Below, in pieces: positions 54,098 through 61,400 of a stretch of 64,000 bases of DNA. Numbering within the stretch: position 1 is the first letter of the stretch; each line of letters begins with the position of its first letter. Origin of the DNA: an uncultured Sulfurovum sp. (GTDB lineage: Bacteria > Campylobacterota > Campylobacteria > Campylobacterales > Sulfurovaceae). Where the stretch lies: assembly GCA_902727855.1 (NCBI GenBank), contig CACVAS010000058.1, positions 284,567-348,566 on the forward strand, read 5' to 3'. The notes beneath the pieces were generated by a model, which had not been told where the DNA came from, did no database searches, and saw nothing but the letters and a program-made list of their open reading frames with translations. The translations under genes and the position numbers were made by a program.

Positions 54098-54863
54098 AAC
54101 CATAGACTTCTCCAAATATTCCAGTATCAAAGTAGGACAACCTACAGAAGTACTGATGATAGAAAAAGGAGACACTATTCCTGATGATAGATATCTCATT
54201 GGTGGTGCGAACAATCTTTTAGTCTCACCTAACCCCCCACCGCTGATGATGCTAAGTAAAGACTTTGCCTACATTACAGAAGAAAAAAACATGTTAGAGA
54301 TAGGTGCAGCCATGCCTACTGGGCGTATAGTCTCTTATGCTAAAAAGCACAATATAGCTGGCTTTGAGTTTTGTTCTAAACTTCCAGGTACACTGGGAGG
54401 TATGCTTGCTATGAATGCTGGGGTAAAAGAGTATGAAATCTTTAATATCTTACATAGTATAGAGATAAATGGAAAATGGGTTTTAAAAGAAAATATCCCA
54501 CATGGGTACCGTTTTGCACAACTCTCAGGTGTTGCTACGGCTGCTAAATTTAAAGTGAAAGAAGGCTTTAGTCAGAGTTTACTTGATAGCTTATTAAACC
54601 TACGTTCCAATCAACCCCATGACCCTTCAGCAGGTTCTGCGTTTAAAAACCCAGAGGGCGACGCAGCAGGAAGACTCATAGAAGCTGTGGGACTTAAAGG
54701 GTTTCAAAAAGGAAACATGGCATGGAGTGACGTACATGCTAATTTTCTGGTAAATCTAGGTGGAGGGACCTATGGTGATGCTTCCTATCTTATGGAACTG
54801 GCAAAAACCAATGTCTATAAAGAATTTGGTATTGTACTGAAAGAAGAGGTAAAGATTTTATAG
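54087..54863 (+). CDS. murB: UDP-N-acetylenolpyruvoylglucosamine reductase
   Basis: About 258 residues, the short epsilonproteobacterial form of MurB, a flavoenzyme that makes UDP-MurNAc for peptidoglycan. The FAD-binding part has GGANNLLVSP and SKLPGTLGGMLAMNAG. The catalytic Ser motif is PSAGSAFKNPEGDAAGRLIEAVGLKG, and HANFLVNLGGG is near the C-terminus. The track start (54048) is upstream of the true ATG at 54087 (MFTKTIDFSKYSS), which lies inside the HEPN gene with AAAAGG upstream. Its translation is therefore coupled to the HEPN gene, so the defence-like pair must be expressed with it. A hairpin follows the stop. Confidence 0.96.
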   Translation: MFTKTIDFSKYSSIKVGQPTEVLMIEKGDTIPDDRYLIGGANNLLVSPNPPPLMMLSKDFAYITEEKNMLEIGAAMPTGRIVSYAKKHNIAGFEFCSKLPGTLGGMLAMNAGVKEYEIFNILHSIEINGKWVLKENIPHGYRFAQLSGVATAAKFKVKEGFSQSLLDSLLNLRSNQPHDPSAGSAFKNPEGDAAGRLIEAVGLKGFQKGNMAWSDVHANFLVNLGGGTYGDASYLMELAKTNVYKEFGIVLKEEVKIL

Positions 54864-54882
54864 ATTATTTTTATAATCTATC
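54861..54882. terminator. Bidirectional hairpin terminator
   Basis: ATAGATTAT and ATAATCTAT form a perfect 9-bp stem with a TTTT loop. It covers the stop codons of murB and, on the other strand, of the DUF1566 gene; T-rich sequence flanks it on the plus strand. Confidence 0.75.
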
Positions 54883-55435
54883 TTCTCTCTTCTCCTGACA
54901 TTTCTTTGAAAATACTAAATAGCGTCGCATCTTTATGTATATCCTCTTCTGGAACACATCGTACACATCGTACATAGTTAGATTGCTTCATTTTTCTTTT
55001 GTAGCGCTGAGCATCTGTAGGGTATACGACATAATATCTGTTGTCTGTTGCAGGGGTTGATGACCAAAAATCATCACCTCTACCATACGTAAACAACTCT
55101 CCATCTTTTCCATACACGTGAGTCAGTTCATCTGAGGTAGGCAATCTCCAATCTGAGTACCCTAGATATGACAGTTGACGACAATAGTTTACTGCATGGT
55201 TCCAATTCCCAGCTTTACCCACAGAATGATTTCGCTTATATGCACCATCTTCAGCATCTACATAACTTTGATCTTGCCACATCAATTTAGTATCTTTTTC
55301 AAAAAAGTATTTATCTACTTTACATGAAGCCGCTGTGTTAGATATATCTGCCACTTCTGATACCATTGTATTTACATTGCTTCCCCCAAAAAGAAAAGAG
55401 ACTGAAACAGTCAATGCTAGATATAGGTTTTTCAT
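54878..55435 (-). CDS. Secreted DUF1566/Lcl-domain protein
   Basis: A 185-residue protein with a signal peptide (KNLYLALTVSVSFLFGGSNV). The mature part contains TKLMWQDQSYVDAEDG, WNHAVNYCRQLSYLGYSDWRLPTSDEL, FWSSTPATDN and VRCVRC. The sequence from the WQD box to the SDWRLPT box is the DUF1566/Lcl C-terminal fold found in many secreted bacterial proteins, including surface lectins. It carries four cysteines that could form disulphides. The partner is unknown. AAGGATGCATC precedes the ATG. It is transcribed convergently with murB. Confidence 0.85.
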   Translation of the reverse strand: MKNLYLALTVSVSFLFGGSNVNTMVSEVADISNTAASCKVDKYFFEKDTKLMWQDQSYVDAEDGAYKRNHSVGKAGNWNHAVNYCRQLSYLGYSDWRLPTSDELTHVYGKDGELFTYGRGDDFWSSTPATDNRYYVVYPTDAQRYKRKMKQSNYVRCVRCVPEEDIHKDATLFSIFKEMSGEERR

Positions 55436-55498
55436 GATGCATCCTTAAAGGTTATATTATTCAATATGATAATATAACCTTTATCATAATAAGCTAAA

Positions 55499-56086
55499 TT
55501 ATGCTTTTATTTCTATCTTCACACCATTTTTAACAGCAACCCACAATCTATCCATGGCTTTGTTTGGTACGGCTAAGCAGCCCTCAGTCCAATCATTTGC
55601 TAAAGTATATCTGTCTCCACGACCATCTGCATTCCACTTAGGTTGTCCATGTATGGTAATGTAGCCACCAGGGTTTACTCCACGTTTACGTGCTCTTTTT
55701 CTATCAGAATGGTTAGGATAAGAGATCATCAAAGACTTGTAGAGTCTATTGTCACACTTCTTACGTACTATCTTGTAATTTCCTTCTGGTGTCCTGTAGT
55801 CTCCCACTTGTACCTTATCGCCTTTGTCACCATTTTTACCTAAGGAAAAAGGAAATTCTCCTACAAGTTTACCCTGAGCATAGGCATAAAGACGTCTTTT
55901 TTTCTTAAATGCCACAAGCTTGTCTACAGGCTTACCACGAAGCTCAGCCCCCTTGGATAATTCCTTAATACACTCTTTCGTTGCATACGGTGTGTTGTCA
56001 GGCTTTCCATAATAGACAGGTTCTTTTTTACATCCACTTAACATCAGTGTCACTGCTATAATCATATATATTAATTTAATTTTCAT
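55499..56086 (-). CDS. Lipoprotein L,D-transpeptidase (YkuD family)
   Basis: About 195 residues starting MKIKLIYMIIAVTLMLSGCKK, a lipobox-containing signal sequence. The YkuD domain shows FPFSLGKNGDKGDKVQVGDYRTPEG, then GYITIHGQPKWNADG with the conserved His and WTEGCLAVPN with the catalytic Cys. Such enzymes form 3-3 crosslinks in peptidoglycan or attach proteins to it. The track start at 56161 reads through the previous gene; ATG 56086 is preceded by AGAGGAAAG. A second homologue lies two genes upstream, with a small unknown gene between. Confidence 0.9.
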   Translation of the reverse strand: MKIKLIYMIIAVTLMLSGCKKEPVYYGKPDNTPYATKECIKELSKGAELRGKPVDKLVAFKKKRRLYAYAQGKLVGEFPFSLGKNGDKGDKVQVGDYRTPEGNYKIVRKKCDNRLYKSLMISYPNHSDRKRARKRGVNPGGYITIHGQPKWNADGRGDRYTLANDWTEGCLAVPNKAMDRLWVAVKNGVKIEIKA

Positions 56087-56099
56087 TCTTTCCTCTATT

Positions 56100-56486
56100 T
56101 TAACCCCAGTCTTCATTCTGGCTTTTTGTTTTATGTTTATCTTTTTTGTAACTTGTACCATTTTTGAGTTTTTGCAAGCGATTTAGGTTGCTCATCTCGG
56201 CATCTCTTATATCTGAAAACTCTTTTTCACTAAATGCTTCGTTGTTACATGTTTGTTGATGTAGCCTTATAATATATGCTTTAAGTTGCTGGTGATACTC
56301 TGAATCCAGATGTATCTCTATACGCTCATCAAACTTTTTCTTTAAAGCATCGAATTTTAACGTAAAAGATTCTACGGTGACCTTATCATCTCTAAGCATT
56401 CTAAAAAGATTTTTAGAAACTTTTTCCAATTCGCTAATATACTTTTGTCTGTTAAATTTATCTATCTGTTTTTGTGTATATGCCAC
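56100..56486 (-). CDS. Small helical protein between two L,D-transpeptidases
   Basis: A 128-residue hydrophilic, probably all-helical protein, starting MAYTQKQIDKFNRQKYISEL. It has many Lys, Glu and Asp residues and no signal peptide or TM segment; a coiled coil is likely near 70-90 and the last 20 residues are Lys-rich and flexible. I do not recognise the family. The stop lies 13 bp upstream of the lipoprotein start, and its ATG is 4 bp downstream of the end of the frameshifted transpeptidase, so the three genes form one transcription unit. Confidence 0.68.
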   Translation of the reverse strand: MAYTQKQIDKFNRQKYISELEKVSKNLFRMLRDDKVTVESFTLKFDALKKKFDERIEIHLDSEYHQQLKAYIIRLHQQTCNNEAFSEKEFSDIRDAEMSNLNRLQKLKNGTSYKKDKHKTKSQNEDWG

Positions 56487-56490
56487 TGTA

Positions 56491-57071
56491 TCACCTTATC
56501 ATCACAGGTACACCCTCTCTTACGGCATACCATAATTGACTCATTGTTTTATTGGTCACTGCCACACACCCCTCAGTCCAATTACGAGAGAGCATGTAGT
56601 TATCTTTATGCCCATCTGCATTCCATTTAGGTTGTGCATGGATGGTAATATTCCCACCAGGGTTCAGTCCTTTTGCCTGTGCTTTGACAATATCTTGTGG
56701 GCGCGGATAAGAGATGCACAAAGACCTATAATACTTAGAGGAACAAAGCTTTCTACTGATCCAAAACATCCCTTCTGGTGTTTTATTATCACCCTCTTTC
56801 TCTTTGGTTCCTATAGGGTTTTTCCCTAGAGAAATAGGTACAGAACTCTGTACTTTATTATGTTTATACAAGTACATCCGACGCTTTTTTTATTCACTAC
56901 TATATAGTCAACACTTTTTTCTTGACTATAGTCTTCAGCTTCAAGCAACTCTTGCTTACACTCCTCTAAACTATACATCTCATTTTGAGGTTGAACATTT
57001 TTTGTACATGCAGTTAAAAATAGTAGTAAAAATAGGTTTAAAAATAATAATATTATAGAATTTAATTTCAT
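56491..57071 (-). pseudogene. L,D-transpeptidase lipoprotein split by a -1 frameshift at an A7 run
   Basis: Two track ORFs cover one gene. ATG 57071 begins MKLNSIILLFLNLFLLLFLTACTK, a lipoprotein signal, and reads to NKK at a run of seven A (56885-56891). In the next frame down, KRRMYLYKHNKV continues into a complete YkuD domain (GNITIHAQPKWNADG, WTEGCVAVTN). The paralogue at 55499 reads KKKRRLYAYAQGKLV across the same point, showing that one A is missing or that ribosomes or RNA polymerase slip by -1. Restored, it would have 193 residues against 195 in the paralogue. All YkuD catalytic residues remain, so it may be a mutation, a sequencing error or programmed slippage. Confidence 0.82.
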
Positions 57072-57120
57072 GCTGTGATTGTAGCAAAAGTTGGGTAAAG
57101 AAAGAGGAGAGACTAATAAA

Positions 57121-57150
57121 TAAAAAGGGTGCAAAACCCAAAAGGGTTTT
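57121..57150 (-). terminator. Rho-independent terminator of tpx
   Basis: On the minus strand AAAACCC-TTTT-GGGTTTT forms a perfect 7-bp stem, followed after six bases by TTTTTA. It lies 20 bp downstream of the tpx stop codon. Confidence 0.85.
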
Positions 57151-57170
57151 ACATAGTTACGCAAAAAAAC

Positions 57171-57686
57171 TTAACATGCTGCCTTAGCTGCTGTAAGTGC
57201 TTCTTCATAGTTTGGCTCTTCTGTAATTTCAGGTACTGTTTGCTTGTAAGCAATCTTACCATCTTTTCCTACTACAAAAATAACTCTAGCTGTCACACCT
57301 GCTAAAGGACCATCTGCAAGAAGTACACCATACGCATTAGCAAAGTCTTTATTTCTAAAGTCAGAACATACTTTAATGTTTTCAACACCAGCAGCTCCAC
57401 ACCATCTTGCTGCTGCAAATGGTAAATCCATAGAAACAGTAAGTACCTCTACACCATCAAGTGATGTTGCTTCTTTGTTAAATCTTCTAGTCTCAGCGTC
57501 ACATACCCCTGTGTCAAGTGAAGGAACTGCTACGACTAGTTGTACTTTACCTTCTCCACCTACTTGCTCATCTTGAAGCATTGGGTCACAGTTTACTACT
57601 GTCACTACTGGTGCCGTATCTCCTACGTTTACTTCTGTTCCACCAAGTGTACATACGATGTCATTTTTAAATGTTACTGTTGCCAT
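57171..57686 (-). CDS. tpx: Thiol peroxidase
   Basis: A 171-residue atypical 2-Cys peroxiredoxin that reduces hydrogen and lipid peroxides with thioredoxin. The peroxidatic Cys is in PSLDTGVCDAETRRFN (near residue 60), the resolving Cys in IKVCSDFRN (near residue 94), and PFAAARWCGAAG between them is typical of Tpx. Length and motifs are complete. AAGGATAAT precedes the ATG. It is a single-gene unit with its own terminator. Confidence 0.96.
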   Translation of the reverse strand: MATVTFKNDIVCTLGGTEVNVGDTAPVVTVVNCDPMLQDEQVGGEGKVQLVVAVPSLDTGVCDAETRRFNKEATSLDGVEVLTVSMDLPFAAARWCGAAGVENIKVCSDFRNKDFANAYGVLLADGPLAGVTARVIFVVGKDGKIAYKQTVPEITEEPNYEEALTAAKAAC

Positions 57687-57779
57687 TTATTATCCTTAAA
57701 ATTAATTTGTGAGAGATTATGACTTAAATAGGATAAATTTTATCTTAATTAAAAAAATTTACCAATCTGAATTGACTTT

Positions 57780-58331
57780 TTACCTAAATCTATCAAAGAT
57801 AGCAGAAAAGTTAAAGTTCACTTCACATTTTGTATCATCAAATTTCAAGACTTCAGCATCAAATTCACCTATTTTCTTGAAGTTGAAATCATCATTTTTA
57901 TATACTTTTGCTACCAAGTCATTTGGATAGACCAATATATAATACTTTACACCCTCATTTGCATAGATATGAAACTTTAACCCTTCATCCTTACTCGCAG
58001 TAGATGGACTAATCACTTCAAATATTATTTCCGGCGTTTTAGAGATGTACTTTTCATTTTTATCATTACAGACTACAGCAACATCTGGTTTGAGTATGTT
58101 TTCTGAGTTTACTTTCCAATCAGAGTCCATAAGCACTTCGCACTCTTTACACATATCTGTCTGTTGCAAAAGTTCACTGCCTATACTTAAGACTAATTTT
58201 TGATGCTTCTTTACAGGTGCAGGAGCCATAGCATAAGCTATACCATCCAAGAGTTCCCACTCACCTTCCCACTGCACGTAGTCTTCATAAGTATAATGAG
58301 GTAAATAATCATATTTTTTTAAAGCTTCCAT
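57780..58331 (-). CDS. Uma2-family PD-(D/E)XK endonuclease-like protein
   Basis: About 183 residues of the Uma2 (DUF820) family. The recognisable sequence is YTYEDYVQWEGEWELLDGIAYAM at the N-terminus, the nuclease-fold strand LKPDVAVVCN with conserved Asp, and PEIIFEVISPSTASKDEGLKFHIYANEGV with the Glu and Lys of the active site, then YYILVYP. Uma2 proteins are common in cyanobacteria, sporadic elsewhere, and of unknown function. The track start at 58400 is longer; ATG 58331 has AAGGCGAC upstream and starts MEALKKYDYLPH. It stands alone between tpx and the adhesin. Confidence 0.88.
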   Translation of the reverse strand: MEALKKYDYLPHYTYEDYVQWEGEWELLDGIAYAMAPAPVKKHQKLVLSIGSELLQQTDMCKECEVLMDSDWKVNSENILKPDVAVVCNDKNEKYISKTPEIIFEVISPSTASKDEGLKFHIYANEGVKYYILVYPNDLVAKVYKNDDFNFKKIGEFDAEVLKFDDTKCEVNFNFSAIFDRFR

Positions 58332-58448
58332 TTTGTCGCCTTTTTGTTTATTATAACACAATTGGACAGGGTGGTTTTTTAGCCCACCACACAATACCAC
58401 ACAGCAAAATATAAAAAAATAAAACTCTCTCCGTAAGAACCAATCAGT

Positions 58449-61400
58449 TTAATCCCTCAACGGCACCATGATAACCATATCATTCATCATGATAGGCACA
58501 AATCTCTTAGGTTTCTTCGTATCATCAGGGTCAAGTGGATCAGAACCTGCTTCTATTTCATCTGCATTAGAGACACCATCACCATCTGCATCATCATCTC
58601 CACCATCACTGGCATCGAGTGGGTCTAATCCCCATCTATTTTCATCTACATCACTTATGCCATCATTATCATCATCTCTGTCTGCATTGTTACCTGTGCC
58701 ATCACCATCAGTGTCAACAGATTCATTAGGATTTAGAGGGAAGTCATCTAGACTATCTACAACTCCATCATTATCATTGTCATCATCTTCACTATCTGGT
58801 ATGCCATCATTATCTATATCCATGTCACTGTTAATAGCTATAGTCATCATCCCAACATATGAGATACCATAATCATCTAATATTCTAAATTCTACAGTTT
58901 TATAGCCTGCAATATCAAATCGTCCATTATATATCCATGAAATCTGATTTGAACTAAGCATATCAAACCAATTGTTTTCTAATTTTATTTGTACTCTATA
59001 ACTATTATCCAAAAGATCTGTCTCTACAGCAAATTGAACATTTTCACCTACTGTCATAAATCTACTAGAAATATTTATATGAAACTTTGGATTTGTTACT
59101 TTAAGTGCTAATGTTTTGTCAGATATTCCATCATTATCTATGTCAACATAACATGTAGTATTACCTTTTATACCTACACTTCTAGTATAGGTCCATGTTT
59201 TTCCTCCATTACTTGCTGTAGCTTTATGCCATGAACCACTACCAAACCTGAACGTAACACTATTCCTTGCAATACTTGTTGTAGCACGCAATGTAATAGC
59301 TTGGAGTTTTCTAGGCACAGATGGGCTAGAGACAAAAGAATTCACTACACCTATCTCAGGTTTTGTTACACTCATAGTTATAGATTCTGAACCAGTAATG
59401 GCAACCCCCCCTGCTATTTCTTTTAGATAAAACCTTTGTGTATCTCCCACAACATCTGCTCTACAATTAATGGTAACACTACTACCTCCACCAGAAATAT
59501 ATTGACAGTGTCCTATTGAGCCTTCTATGTTACCTACTATTGTTCTAGGTAAATTTGTCCCTACGATAGTATAGTTTTTATACTCTCCTTGTATAGCTGT
59601 TAGTGGAGTAACTCTAGTGATGGTAACCTCTGTATTTTGCTCTTCTCCTCTTGGGTCTGTTCCTGCTTTAATTTCATCTATATTACTAATACCATCATTA
59701 TCTGCATCTTTCAATGCATCAGAGCTATCTAAAGGGTTTAATCCATAGCGTATTTCATCTATATCACTTATGCCATCATTATCATCATCTGTATCTGTAC
59801 TGTCCGGTGTTCCATCCTTATCTGTATCTACATCATTTACTGTCACATCTGCTTTTCCTACTACGAGTTGTGCTGCATAGTCATATCTTCCATTAGGATT
59901 ACCTAGTATTAGATCTCCATTTTGTGAGATATCTGCTATTTCATATATGTCTTCCGTACTACCAGCTTTATTGCCTATGATTATAGATTCTATTTCATTT
60001 GTTATTCTATTGTAAACCACAGTTTTAAATTTATTGGTGTCATCAATATATATTGTAATCACTTTACCACCATATATAGATATAGTAAATTTATAGTCAT
60101 TATTTGATGCATCTAAGACATCAAAAAGGTTTTCTTTTGTTCCATCTTGCTTTAAAAGTATAAGTTTTTTACTAGCATCCAATAGGATTTCTTTTACATT
60201 ATGATCATAGATATTAACATCACCGGATACATAATTCTGTACTTCTATCTCTTCTTTACTTGATGGTATCACCTTCATATCGTCAGATAAAGTATAAAAT
60301 ACACCTTCTTGATAAAAATAAATATTATCATCATGAATTCTATGATAGTTACCTAAGTACTCCTCTAAAATATTTTCATCACTTCCACTAAAAGTTGGAT
60401 AAACTTCTTTTCGTTTAAATCGTCTATTCTCTTGCACTGCATCCCTTGTTTTGTATGCAATGTATGTTTTACTCTTATAATTTATCAGATCCCCATATCC
60501 ATAGATATCAGTTATAAAAGGAGAGGATGTTTGTAGACTATTACTCTTTAACGTATATAGTTTTGCTTTATTCGTTTCAGAATTTCGTGTTAAAACCATC
60601 GCTATATTTCCATTCATTATAAAGTCTCTATATTGTTCATCTGGAAGATTACCCGTATCTAAGCTTTGATTTTCGAACATTAAGATTGGGGTCGACTTTT
60701 GTTTTGTTTTAGGATTGTATGTTAAATAATAATAATTAAAGGCTCTACTCTGCTGTGTTGAAGCCTTACTGTCTTTTTTCCACCAAGCTATCTGTTCAAC
60801 TATAATATGGCTTATCCCATTCGTATCAACTTTAATCTTTTTAATATAATTTTCAGTTTTCTGATTTGTAGAGCCTGATGGAAAATTATTATACTGCTGT
60901 GTAAATATGTCTTCCTCATTACCAAGTGTAAGTATCTCTCCATTTCCTGTATCTTCAACTTTTGTTGTAACACTTACCACATTTGTAGCACATTCTTTAC
61001 TGATACCTTTAACTGCACACAACTCAAAACTATATGTCTCTCCTGCTTCTAGCCCAACTATAGTTTTACTTGTGGAGTTTTTAAACATCTCATAATTGTC
61101 TGATGTGTACCCTATTTGGGTCAACTCATAACTATCTTCATTATTACTATCGTCCCACGTCAATACAACACCATTTTGTGTAATAGAGTTAGTATATACT
61201 TTAAAGTTTACTGGTGCATCTAAGCTGGCTGTTTCATCTAAGTTTGGATTTGTTCCTCCATTTATCTCATCTATGTTACTTACACCATCTCCATCAGAAT
61301 CATACGCTGCATCATTAGGATTAAGCGGGTCTAATTTATATTTTATTTCATCTATATCTGAAATACCATCATTATCATCATCAGGGTCTCTACTGTCAGG

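Noticed and set aside
58468-58872. Plus-strand Ser-rich ORF of 134 aa
   Set aside because: It is the antisense shadow of the Asp-rich thrombospondin-3 repeats of the surface protein.
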